Part shown: one piece after another, positions 16,860-24,668 of the stretch | Position numbering within the stretch: the stretch's first letter is position 1 | How the letters are laid out: the number at the start of each line of letters is the position of its first letter | Origin: Fluviicola sp049241705 | GTDB taxonomy: Bacteria > Bacteroidota > Bacteroidia > Flavobacteriales_D > Crocinitomicaceae | Assembly: GCA_049241705.1 (NCBI GenBank) | Contig: JBMLQF010000196.1 | Span: forward strand, 1 to 64,000 | DNA: 64,000 nt | Direction of reading: 5' to 3' | Notes under the pieces: generated by a model | The model's input: the letters and a program-made list of their open reading frames with translations, nothing else | Told to the model about the DNA's origin: nothing | Database searches by the model: none | Made by a program: the position numbers and the translations under genes

Positions 16860-17516
16860 ATGCGCTATTTAGGTATATTGCTCATTCTGATTTCACTGGG
16901 GGTTTCGTCTTGTAAGAAATACAAGCTAAATCAGCCTGCATACCTGAATTTGAATTGGAGTTTTTCTAATAATTCTCAAGACCTGAACAAAGTGGTTCTA
17001 ACGGGTGGATTCTTTTACCTAGATCAGTTGTCTATTTCTGGAATTCGTAAGGAGGGACCAAATGTAGATGTTGATCAAACATTACCAGTTGCGCAAACGC
17101 AATTTACGAATACAGGGTCCTTAGGCTTAAGCTTGGATATTCCCGTAGGTGATTACGAGTCCTTTGAAGTGGAATTAAGCGTGAACAACAATTCTATTCC
17201 AAGTATGGTGCTTTATGGTACTTATGATAATGGGAATGAGGAAATTCCGGTGGAAATTCAATGGAGCATTCCAAAGAAATTAGTTTTCAAGGCGTCTAAT
17301 GGTTTTACTTTGAAGAAGAAGGAGGACTACACACTTACGATAGGATCTGATGTGAATCAATTGTTGTCGTCGGTTTCAGCATCTCAATGGGATCTGGCTG
17401 CGATATCCTATGAAAATGGTACTCCAACTTTGATCATTCGTGAAAATTTCAATGCGGCTATTTATCAGGATATTGAGGATCGTCTGCTGAATTCTTTGGA
17501 ACTATCCATAAAATAA
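16860..17516 (+). CDS. lipoprotein of unknown function in an ECF sigma operon (possibly MbnP-like)
   Basis: 218-residue predicted lipoprotein. MRYLGILLILISLGVSSCKK carries a lipobox ending in Cys18. The rest is beta-rich without repeats: 'LNLNWSFSNNSQDLNKVVLTGG.FYLDQLSISGI', 'LSLDIPVGDYESFEVELSVN', 'YGTYDNGNEEIPVEIQWS' and a charged C-terminal helix. The opening pattern and the ordered strand spacing recall MbnP-like or DUF4382-like lipoproteins, but I cannot assign it firmly. It is followed after two bases by a sigma factor, so it may be the envelope sensor or the main target of this regulatory module. Confidence 0.7.
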   Translation: MRYLGILLILISLGVSSCKKYKLNQPAYLNLNWSFSNNSQDLNKVVLTGGFFYLDQLSISGIRKEGPNVDVDQTLPVAQTQFTNTGSLGLSLDIPVGDYESFEVELSVNNNSIPSMVLYGTYDNGNEEIPVEIQWSIPKKLVFKASNGFTLKKKEDYTLTIGSDVNQLLSSVSASQWDLAAISYENGTPTLIIRENFNAAIYQDIEDRLLNSLELSIK

Positions 17517-17518
17517 GA

Positions 17519-18034
17519 ATGATGAATAATTACAAAGAAATAATCGATGGTTGTGTGCAATGGGATCGCGTGTCCCAAGAGCGCCTGTATCGATTGTTTT
17601 CTAAAGAATTATTTAAAGTTTGTCGCCTATACGCAAGTGACATTCAGGATGCTGAGGACATGTTACACGATGCCTTTATGCACATTTTTAAGCAAATCGG
17701 ATCGTATAACTTTTCGGGGTCTTTCGAGGGTTGGATGAGACGCGTTACTGTTAACTGCTGCCTGCAAGCTCTTCGCAAACGTAAGTCGTTTACACAGGTT
17801 CAAGATATTCCTGTAGTAGAAGAACACGAAGTAGAAATGGAAGCAGGCATTCCGTTCTCTAAAATTTTAGAAGAAATAAATAAACTTCCTGCCAAAGCCG
17901 GATTAGTTCTCAAGTTGTATGCACTTGAAGGATGGTCGCACGCTGAGATCGCAGAAGAATTGGAGATATCAGTTGGTACTTCCAAGTCACAATTGAATTA
18001 CGCACGTTCTGTTTTGAAACAAAAGTTGGCATGA
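17519..18034 (+). CDS. ECF-type RNA polymerase sigma-70 factor
   Basis: 171 residues with the two usual ECF regions. Region 2 contains 'RLYRLFSKELFKVCRLYASDIQDAEDMLHDAFMHIFKQIGSY' (core binding and -10 recognition). Region 4 contains 'LPAKAGLVLKLYALEGWSHAEIAEELEISVGTSKSQLNYARSVLKQKL', with the helix-turn-helix. It would direct RNA polymerase to an extracytoplasmic-stress-type promoter set. The start of the next gene overlaps its stop (ATGA at 18031), so sigma factor and membrane partner are coupled. Bacteroidota ECF factors of this size are often controlled by a membrane partner; that link is inferred. Confidence 0.92.
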   Translation: MMNNYKEIIDGCVQWDRVSQERLYRLFSKELFKVCRLYASDIQDAEDMLHDAFMHIFKQIGSYNFSGSFEGWMRRVTVNCCLQALRKRKSFTQVQDIPVVEEHEVEMEAGIPFSKILEEINKLPAKAGLVLKLYALEGWSHAEIAEELEISVGTSKSQLNYARSVLKQKLA

Positions 18035-19266
18035 GTGAAGATCTAAAATACCGCGATTTTCTTCAGCAATCTATGAATGATTGGGATGCCGGCATGCCGC
18101 AAGATGGATGGGATAAATTGGAGTCTGATCTTCGTTTTGAACAGCAATGGCAGCGACTTGATCAATCGTTGGACGAAGCGCAGGATGTGAATATAATGGC
18201 CGAATCATTCCAAGAATGGAGTGCTGGAAATCACATGGATGGATGGTCAAGAATCGAAGAAGAACTTTCACGCGAACGTGTTTGGAACAAATTACATGTG
18301 TCACTTGATCATGTAGAGAACAACTCGATTCCTTGGTTGAAGTATATCGCAAGTTGTGCTGCAGCTGTTTTGATCTCTTTCTTCTTGCCTGTTCAGGAAT
18401 TAGACAACAAAGAGTCGCATTCAGCTAAAGTTGAAGTCCAGTTGGTTAATGGTGATGTGAAACCGAATCATACAAATCTGGTTAATCAAGACCAAGTTAT
18501 AACACAGCATCCGGCAAAAAGAGATTTTGTCAATCCATTACTTCCAGTTGTTGCAAATGATATTAAGAATCAACAAAACAATAGTTTGTTGGCAGTGAAT
18601 CATGCTGCTAATGCTCTGCATTTAGATGCACCACGTTCAATAGGGAATCCTGAATTGCTAGATCCAAAAAATATTGCAGCGTTAAATTTGACGATACCTG
18701 CTGATCGTGATCCAATGTTGTTTCTGATAATGAAACCGAGTCCTTACCATGTGCGTGTAGGAACACAACTTGCCTTGCTCAACGAAAAAGAGGGATCGCC
18801 GTTCAATAATTTTTTCCCGCGTGCAGCGTGGACCTTTGACGTCGGATATACCAGACGAATTTCAGGTATTGAGCTGGGTGCAGCAATTGGACTGACACAA
18901 TTTGCTCAGGAAAGCGGCAAGTATATAAACGGACGATATTTTAATTCCTCTCAAAAATTAAACACCTTGCAGGTTAGTGCAACAGTTGGTAAAGATTTAG
19001 GTCGATGGACTGTTTACGGTGGTTTACAAGTAAATAAATTACTCTTTGGAATTGAGGAGCGATCTAATATGGTGACCAATATTTACAACTCCAATAAGTG
19101 GAACTTAGGTGCTACTGCCGGAGTAGATGTATTGTTGAATCAATTCAATAATGGTGATCATATTGATTTGGGCGTGCAATATCAATATATTCCTCAGGTA
19201 AGAAGTTCAAATGCCGTATTCAATGACGTGCAAGGACTCAAGTTTCAATTAAAATTAGCGTTTTAA
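18031..19266 (+). CDS. single-pass membrane protein with outer-membrane-barrel-like C-terminus, probable anti-sigma partner
   Basis: 411 residues with an odd layout. Residues 1-105 are hydrophilic and contain two related ~45-residue units (MPQDGWDKLESDLRFEQQWQ and NHMDGWSRIEEELSRERVW). Then comes one membrane segment (WLKYIASCAAAVLISFFL). A ~110-residue Asn/His-rich linker follows, and finally ~180 residues that look like an outer-membrane beta-barrel: alternating strands 'FDVGYTRRISGIELGAAIGLTQF', 'LQVSATVGKDLGRWTVYGGLQVNKLLF', 'HIDLGVQYQYIPQVRS' and a terminal LKFQLKLAF ending in Phe. Coupling to the sigma gene suggests that the N-terminal part binds sigma. Spanning both membranes with one chain is an inference from hydropathy by eye. 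Confidence 0.7.
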   Translation: MSEDLKYRDFLQQSMNDWDAGMPQDGWDKLESDLRFEQQWQRLDQSLDEAQDVNIMAESFQEWSAGNHMDGWSRIEEELSRERVWNKLHVSLDHVENNSIPWLKYIASCAAAVLISFFLPVQELDNKESHSAKVEVQLVNGDVKPNHTNLVNQDQVITQHPAKRDFVNPLLPVVANDIKNQQNNSLLAVNHAANALHLDAPRSIGNPELLDPKNIAALNLTIPADRDPMLFLIMKPSPYHVRVGTQLALLNEKEGSPFNNFFPRAAWTFDVGYTRRISGIELGAAIGLTQFAQESGKYINGRYFNSSQKLNTLQVSATVGKDLGRWTVYGGLQVNKLLFGIEERSNMVTNIYNSNKWNLGATAGVDVLLNQFNNGDHIDLGVQYQYIPQVRSSNAVFNDVQGLKFQLKLAF

Positions 19267-19391
19267 TCCAACCTTTAGAAAAGTAGTGCATCAATAAACT
19301 GTAAAAGAACTTGACTGGAAAATGCGTTGTTCTCTCCTCCATTGAATTAGCAATGAAAGCAACGTTCCGGAATGTGGTTTGAACTGTAAAG

Positions 19392-19414
19392 AAAGAGGTT
19401 TCGGCCTCTTTTTT
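19392..19414 (+). terminator. terminator of the sigma-factor operon
   Basis: AAAGAGG/CCTCTTT stem, 6-base loop, then a T-run. It is directly upstream of the lipoprotein at 19433, which shows that the reading frame extending back through it is not translated. Confidence 0.75.
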
Positions 19415-19415
19415 G

Positions 19416-19423
19416 TATTTTCG
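19416..19423 (+). promoter_or_regulatory. candidate -7 element (TATTTTCG) of the small lipoprotein
   Basis: One mismatch from TAnnTTTG, nine bases before the ATG at 19433 and immediately after the upstream terminator. Confidence 0.4.
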
Positions 19424-19432
19424 CGGTGGTTT

Positions 19433-19867
19433 ATGAAGGGTATGTTGAGAATTTGTGTTGTGGTATTCGTTTCATTTTTGCTTCTTGCAAGTTGTAGTAA
19501 ACGAAAAATAAAGAAAGTTGAGAACTCTCTTATCGAAGGTAATTGGAAAGTGCAAAGCTATTTGGATGATAATGAAGATAAGACTTCTGATTTTAACGGA
19601 ATTGTCTTCACATTCAAAGCAGATGGTGTAGTTTCTTTAACCGGTTCAGTTTCGGTAAATGGGACTTGGGATGTGTCTAAAGAGAATGATGGAAATGATG
19701 ATGATCTATTTGATAAAGATCACCTTGAGTTAATCTTGAATATTCCATACCCTTATGATTTTATTTCCGAAGATTGGGAAATCGAAAATCACAGTGATTC
19801 CCAGATCGAATTGAAAGATTTTAGCGGGGATGGTTCAGAAGAAACCCTGATCTTTATAAAAAATTAA
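19433..19867 (+). CDS. lipocalin-like lipoprotein
   Basis: 144-residue lipoprotein. MKGMLRICVVVFVSFLLLASCSK has a clear lipobox (LLASC). The mature part 'SLIEGNWKVQSYLDDNEDKTSDFNGIVFTFKADGVVSL' then 'VNGTWDVSKENDG' has the GxW opening and paired strands of lipocalin-like domains common in Bacteroidota. The C-terminal half is strongly acidic (DDDLFDKDH). A longer frame reaching upstream through a terminator hairpin is rejected; the chosen ATG follows a promoter-like element. No function can be given. It ends inside a bidirectional terminator shared with tlyA. Confidence 0.7.
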   Translation: MKGMLRICVVVFVSFLLLASCSKRKIKKVENSLIEGNWKVQSYLDDNEDKTSDFNGIVFTFKADGVVSLTGSVSVNGTWDVSKENDGNDDDLFDKDHLELILNIPYPYDFISEDWEIENHSDSQIELKDFSGDGSEETLIFIKN

Positions 19868-19888
19868 AGGAGCTAAGCTCCTTTTTTT
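19866..19888. terminator. bidirectional terminator between lipoprotein and tlyA
   Basis: AAAGGAGC-TAA-GCTCCTTT followed by Ts on the plus strand and by TTAATTT on the minus strand. It overlaps the stop codons of both convergent genes. Confidence 0.75.
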
Positions 19889-20610
19889 ATGGCGTAAAGC
19901 AAGAATTCCTTATTTCCATCACCACCCGTAATGGGAGAGTCAATGATTCCTTGGATAGCAAATTGAGAGTGTTTGGCTGCTTGTTCGATTTTATCCAACA
20001 CGGCTGGATAAGATGAAGCGCTTTTTACAATACCATGTTTGTTCAGCAGTTTTTTATCCAATTCGAATTGCGGCTTGATCAGTGCAATCAAAACACCATC
20101 ATCCTTTAAAAAGGGTACCACAAAAGGAAGGACTTTTTCAAGTGAAATAAACGACACGTCTATGACGACCCCATCTACTTTTTCAGGAACTTGATGCATG
20201 GTCAATTCGCGGATATGGGTGCGTTCTAAATTCACAATCTTCGGTGATTCAGCAATGCGTTCATGCAATTGACCATGACCAACATCTACGCAGTATACCT
20301 TTGCAGCGCCATGATTCAGAAGAACTTCTGTGAAGCCACCTGTTGAGGCGCCGATATCAATGAAATGCTGATCAGCAACTGGAATTTGAAAATGATCGAG
20401 AGCTTTCAATAACTTTAATGCGCCTCGAGAAACCCAAGTAAGTTCTTCGTTCAACAAAATGATGGAAGCATCAACCGGAATTTTCTTTCCGGGCTTGTCT
20501 AGTGTTATTCCATTTACAAGCACATCCCCGTTCTTGATCAACTCCTCACCCCGAGTGCGAGAAGTAACCAAACCTCTTTCAACGAGTAGTTTATCCAGTC
20601 TTTCCTCCAT
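19873..20610 (-). CDS. tlyA: TlyA family rRNA 2'-O-methyltransferase
   Basis: An S4 RNA-binding domain (residues 1-60: MEERLDKLLVERGLVTSRTR ... LVNG) is followed by an FtsJ-like methyltransferase fold. The SAM-binding loop is 'FIDIGASTGGFTEVLL', with later 'VYCVDVGHGQL' and 'ALIKPQFE'. TlyA methylates ribose in 16S/23S rRNA; the old label 'hemolysin' is not supported by domains. 245 residues from the chosen ATG, two bases after the sufD stop; an earlier ATG would extend into sufD. Its place at the end of the sufABCD operon suggests co-transcription. Confidence 0.9.
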   Translation of the reverse strand: MEERLDKLLVERGLVTSRTRGEELIKNGDVLVNGITLDKPGKKIPVDASIILLNEELTWVSRGALKLLKALDHFQIPVADQHFIDIGASTGGFTEVLLNHGAAKVYCVDVGHGQLHERIAESPKIVNLERTHIRELTMHQVPEKVDGVVIDVSFISLEKVLPFVVPFLKDDGVLIALIKPQFELDKKLLNKHGIVKSASSYPAVLDKIEQAAKHSQFAIQGIIDSPITGGDGNKEFLLYAIKKGA

Positions 20611-20612
20611 GC

Positions 20613-21878
20613 TTAAGCGATCACCCAACCAAATCTTTTTGCTATTTCTTGATGGATATGATCTAAAACTGCTTCGTTCTCTATTTTCTCCAAAACATCT
20701 CCTATAAATGCTCCTACCATCAATTGTCTGGCTGCTTTTTCTCCAATCCCGCGAGCACGGAGGTAGAAAACCGCTTCTTCATCCAATTGTCCGGTTGTGG
20801 AACCATGCGAACATTTCACATCGTCAGCATAGATTTCTAGCTCAGGCTTGCTGTTAACAGTTGCGTCATCACTCATCAATACATTGCCATTAGACTGGAA
20901 GGCATTGATTTTTTGAGCATTCGGGCGTACGAACACTTTTCCGTTGAACACAGCTGTTGCTTTACCATCGATCACACCTTTGTACAATTCGTTGGATTCG
21001 CAATGTGCCACCAAATGGTCAACGGTGGTGTGATTATCAACGTGCTGGGAATCGCGCAATATATAAGCGCCATTCAAATTTGTGTTGCAATTACTGCCGG
21101 CAACAGCGATCACAAGATCGTTACGCACCAAACCGCCATCTAGTGTGATCGTATTGATTGTGAAGGTACTGTCTGCATCTTGTTCTACATTTTCTCCAAC
21201 AATTGCAAAGGAACTCGCGTCCTCTTCCTGTACTTTATCGATAGTCAGGTGTGCATTTTTACCTACGCGGATGGTCGAGATCGCATTTGTAAAACACGCT
21301 TTTGCATCCACAGATAAAAAATGTTGCACCACGTGCGCCTTTGAAAAAGCCTCTGCAGCAATCACATGGCGTAAATGCCCCACAACTTGATCACCTGTCT
21401 GAATGTGAATGATCTCGATCGATTGGGCTACTTGTACCTTAGCAGAAACATGGACATACAAACCGTCTGTTGCATACGCCGTGTTAAAGGCATGAAAAAC
21501 AGATTTGAATGACTCTTCACCCATCCCGATCACTTGCTGTTCTGCATGATCCATGGTAGACAATGCTTGGATCTTTGTGCCTTCGGGGTAGATCGATGCA
21601 CTTAATTCCGGTGCAAATCGACCATTTACAAAGACGAACTTAAGCGACGACTGAGAGAGACCAAAATCTCCTGAAACTGCTTGTGTAGAAGAATCTGTGA
21701 ACACAGCATTCTTTATCTTAGCAACTCGCGTATATTTCCAAGCCTCTGTTCGTGTAGTAGGGAAATCGGTGTTTTCCAGAAAATCGAGTGCACGATGACG
21801 TGAATCTTGATTTAATAAGAAATTTCCTTTGAGTTCCCAGTTCACTTGAGACGCTGATTGACGATCCAATACCTCCAT
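20613..21878 (-). CDS. sufD: Fe-S cluster assembly protein SufD
   Basis: SufD is the paralogous partner of SufB in the SufBC2D scaffold and helps with iron entry and complex stability. The protein of 421 residues shows the right-handed beta-helix composition and the C-terminal family block 'CSHGSTTGQLDEEAVFYLRARGIGEKAARQLMVGAFIGDVLEKI', with the key His in CSHG. The N-terminal 'FPTTRTEAWKYTRV' motif is also typical. It follows sufC by 14 bases and precedes tlyA by two. Confidence 0.95.
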   Translation of the reverse strand: MEVLDRQSASQVNWELKGNFLLNQDSRHRALDFLENTDFPTTRTEAWKYTRVAKIKNAVFTDSSTQAVSGDFGLSQSSLKFVFVNGRFAPELSASIYPEGTKIQALSTMDHAEQQVIGMGEESFKSVFHAFNTAYATDGLYVHVSAKVQVAQSIEIIHIQTGDQVVGHLRHVIAAEAFSKAHVVQHFLSVDAKACFTNAISTIRVGKNAHLTIDKVQEEDASSFAIVGENVEQDADSTFTINTITLDGGLVRNDLVIAVAGSNCNTNLNGAYILRDSQHVDNHTTVDHLVAHCESNELYKGVIDGKATAVFNGKVFVRPNAQKINAFQSNGNVLMSDDATVNSKPELEIYADDVKCSHGSTTGQLDEEAVFYLRARGIGEKAARQLMVGAFIGDVLEKIENEAVLDHIHQEIAKRFGWVIA

Positions 21879-21892
21879 GATGCTACAATTAA

Positions 21893-22642
21893 TTAAGCAA
21901 ATTCTGCTTTGATCCAGTCGTATCCTTTTTCTTCAAGCTCAAGAGCCAATTCTTTCGGACCGGATTTAACGATCTGTCCGTTGTACAGTACATGTACAAA
22001 ATCTGGAACGATGTAGTCTAACAAGCGCTGATAATGGGTGATCACGATCGTAGCGTTGTTCGGTGATTTCAATTTGTTCACGCCATTGGCAACAATGCGC
22101 AGCGCATCGATGTCCAACCCAGAGTCAGTTTCATCCAATATTGCCAATTTTGGTTCAAGCATAGCCATTTGGAAGATTTCATTTCTTTTTTTCTCTCCTC
22201 CTGAAAACCCTTCGTTCACAGAGCGTGAAGCCAGTTTCGCATCCAATTCTACGATGGTCGATTTTTCACGAACTAATGCCATGAAATCTTTTGCGGAGAT
22301 TTGCTCTTCTCCGCGGTACTCACGAATTTCATTCAGTGCTGTTCGCAAAAAATTGATGTTTGAAACTCCGGGAATTTCCACTGGATATTGAAATGCAAGG
22401 AACAATCCTTCGCGTGCTCGGTCCTCTGTTGCCAATTCTAATAAATCCTTGGAGTCGAAAGTGACTGAACCATCTGTGATTTCGTATTCCTCACGTCCTG
22501 CAAGAACACTGGCTAGAGTACTTTTTCCGGCACCATTCGGTCCCATGATCGCGTGAACCTCTCCTGGTTTAACTTCAAGATTTAATCCTTTTAAGATTTC
22601 TTTGCCATCGATTGAGGCGTGCAAATTCTTTATTGATAACAT
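21893..22642 (-). CDS. sufC: Fe-S cluster assembly ATPase SufC
   Basis: ABC-type ATPase that drives the SufBCD scaffold. Walker A is GPNGAGKSTLA. The signature motif is FSGGEKKRNEIFQ, Walker B is PKLAILDETDSGLDIDAL, and the H-loop is IVITHYQRLL. The DETDSGLD form is characteristic of SufC. 249 residues, cytoplasmic, between sufB and sufD with 14-21 base gaps. Confidence 0.97.
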   Translation of the reverse strand: MLSIKNLHASIDGKEILKGLNLEVKPGEVHAIMGPNGAGKSTLASVLAGREEYEITDGSVTFDSKDLLELATEDRAREGLFLAFQYPVEIPGVSNINFLRTALNEIREYRGEEQISAKDFMALVREKSTIVELDAKLASRSVNEGFSGGEKKRNEIFQMAMLEPKLAILDETDSGLDIDALRIVANGVNKLKSPNNATIVITHYQRLLDYIVPDFVHVLYNGQIVKSGPKELALELEEKGYDWIKAEFA

Positions 22643-22663
22643 ATCGTTTTCTTTCTAATTCGT

Positions 22664-24109
22664 TTAACCAACCGATCCTTCTAAACTGATCGTCAATAAT
22701 TTTTGTGCTTCAACTGCAAATTCCATCGGAAGCTGATTCAACACTTCTTTGCAATATCCATTCACGATCAAACTGATCGCTTTTTCCTCAGAAATTCCAC
22801 GTTGTAAGCAGTAAAAGATCTGATCTTCTCCAATTTTTGAAGTAGTGGCCTCATGCTCGATCTTAGCAGATGGATTTTTACATTCAATGTACGGGAAGGT
22901 ATGTGCACCACATTCGTCAGTCATCAACAAAGAATCACATTGCGAGAAGTTACGTGCGTGGTGTGCATTTTTGTGAATTTGAACCAATCCTCGGTACGAG
23001 TTGTGCGATCTACCTGCAGAAATACCTTTGGAAATGATCGTGCTCTTCGTGTTTTTACCCAAGTGGATCATCTTCGTTCCTGTATCCGCTTGCTGGTAGT
23101 TATTCGTAACAGCAACAGAATAGAACTCACCAATGGAATTATCGCCTTTCAATACGCAAGAAGGATATTTCCAGGTAACGGCTGAACCGGTTTCCACTTG
23201 CGTCCAGGAGATCTTAGCATTCGTTTCGCACAACCCACGTTTTGTAACAAAGTTGAATACACCACCATCTCCATTTTTGTCTCCTGGATACCAGTTCTGA
23301 ACAGTTGAATATTTGATCTCTGCGTCGCGCAATGCGATCAACTCAACTACCGCAGCATGCAATTGATTCTCATCGCGTTGAGGTGCTGTACATCCTTCCA
23401 GATAAGAAACATAGGAGCCTTCGTCGGCAACAACTAGGGTGCGTTCAAATTGTCCAGTATTGGCTTCGTTGATTCGGAAGTATGTAGATAGTTCCATCGG
23501 ACATCGGACGCCTTTTGGAATGTAACAGAATGAACCATCAGTGAAAACTGCTCCGTTCAAAGCTGCGTAGAAATTGTCTGTGTTTGGCACCACTGTTCCC
23601 ATATACTTGCGCACAAGTTCCGGGTACTCTTGAACAGCTTCACTAAAAGAACAGAATATGATCCCTAATTCTTTTAACTTTTCTTTGAAGCTAGTTGCAA
23701 CAGAAACTGAATCCATAACGAAGTCTACTGCGACGCCTGTAAGACGTTGTTGTTCTTCCATGGAGATTCCAAGTTTGGCCATGGTTTCTTTCAACTCTGG
23801 ATCTACATCATCCCAACTCTCGTATTTTTTCGTCTGTTTCGGTGCAGCGTAGTATGAAATCGCCTGAAAATCGGGTTTCTTATACTTGACATGAGCCCAT
23901 TCAGGTTCTGTCATGGCTGTCCATATGGCGTAGCTTTTCAAACGGTATTCCAATAACCATTCCGGTTCGTTCTTCTTTGCAGAAATGAAACGGATGATCT
24001 CTTCGTTCAAACCTGCCGGAGCTCTATCTGATTCAATATTCGTAGTGAACCCAAATTTGTACTCCGAGTTCTCGAGGTCTTTTGCTAGATCATTTTCTGT
24101 ATATCCCAT
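22664..24109 (-). CDS. sufB: Fe-S cluster assembly scaffold SufB
   Basis: Main scaffold subunit on which the cluster is built. 481 residues with the family hallmarks 'PEWLLEYRLKSY', 'FCSFSEAVQEYPELVRKY', 'FTDGSFCYIPKGVRCPMELSTYFRINE', 'YLEGCTAPQRDENQLHAAVVEL', and near the end 'CDSLLMTDECGAHTFPYIECKNP' with conserved Cys and Glu. Transcribed with sufA upstream and sufC downstream. Confidence 0.97.
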   Translation of the reverse strand: MGYTENDLAKDLENSEYKFGFTTNIESDRAPAGLNEEIIRFISAKKNEPEWLLEYRLKSYAIWTAMTEPEWAHVKYKKPDFQAISYYAAPKQTKKYESWDDVDPELKETMAKLGISMEEQQRLTGVAVDFVMDSVSVATSFKEKLKELGIIFCSFSEAVQEYPELVRKYMGTVVPNTDNFYAALNGAVFTDGSFCYIPKGVRCPMELSTYFRINEANTGQFERTLVVADEGSYVSYLEGCTAPQRDENQLHAAVVELIALRDAEIKYSTVQNWYPGDKNGDGGVFNFVTKRGLCETNAKISWTQVETGSAVTWKYPSCVLKGDNSIGEFYSVAVTNNYQQADTGTKMIHLGKNTKSTIISKGISAGRSHNSYRGLVQIHKNAHHARNFSQCDSLLMTDECGAHTFPYIECKNPSAKIEHEATTSKIGEDQIFYCLQRGISEEKAISLIVNGYCKEVLNQLPMEFAVEAQKLLTISLEGSVG

Positions 24110-24127
24110 AAGAATAACGTTATTGGA

Positions 24128-24451
24128 TTAAAGTGAAAAAGATTCACCACAACCACATGTTCGGCCTGCATTCGGATTGGAGAAAATGAATCCTTTTCCA
24201 TTCAAACCTCCCGAGAAATCAAGGGTTGTCCCAATCAAATACAAGTAACTTTTTTTATCGACAACAACTTTGATCCCGTTGTTTTCAAATGTCTTATCGT
24301 CCGGACCTTCTTGATTATCGAAAGTAAGCTGGTACATCAATCCGGAACATCCGCCACCTTGAACCCCAACACGAATAAAGAATCCTTCTTTTCCATCGTC
24401 TTCCATTAATCGAAGTGCCTGTTTTTTAGCACTATCAGTAACTGTTATCAT
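24128..24451 (-). CDS. sufA: A-type Fe-S carrier (SufA/IscA/ErpA family)
   Basis: 107-residue A-type carrier that moves assembled clusters to targets. The three conserved cysteines are seen in GGGCSGLMY and the C-terminal CGCGESF. It is the first gene of the sufA-sufB-sufC-sufD operon, 18 bases ahead of sufB. The subfamily name (SufA, IscA or ErpA) is chosen from context. Confidence 0.9.
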   Translation of the reverse strand: MITVTDSAKKQALRLMEDDGKEGFFIRVGVQGGGCSGLMYQLTFDNQEGPDDKTFENNGIKVVVDKKSYLYLIGTTLDFSGGLNGKGFIFSNPNAGRTCGCGESFSL

Positions 24452-24506
24452 AAGAACAGGTTTTTCTTTATTTAGATTAATTATAAATAAAGTCTAAAGT
24501 TGATGA

Positions 24507-24548
24507 CAAAAATACCGTTTTTATGGTATTGAACAAATAAAAACGGTG
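24507..24548 (-). promoter_or_regulatory. sufA: promoter and operator-like repeats upstream of sufA
   Basis: On the minus strand 24507-24514 reads TATTTTTG, an exact TAnnTTTG match about 55 bases before the sufA ATG. Overlapping it are two inverted repeats: AATACC/GGTATT (24511-24530) and ACCGTTTTT/AAAAACGGT (24514-24522 and 24540-24548). These could bind a regulator of Fe-S assembly. The binding protein is unknown. Confidence 0.45.
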
Positions 24549-24668
24549 AAAGTTTCTTAAAGTAATTTTAGGATTACGGAGATGGTGCAAATTTTCAATT
24601 CCATGCAACGTTTCAATATTTTTTTGCGTTCTTTGTGTGGCTATTAAACGACAACATTGTCTACTACT

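Noticed and set aside
19379..19432. N-terminal extension of the small lipoprotein
   Set aside because: The stretch contains a complete terminator hairpin and a promoter-like element and would bury the signal peptide.
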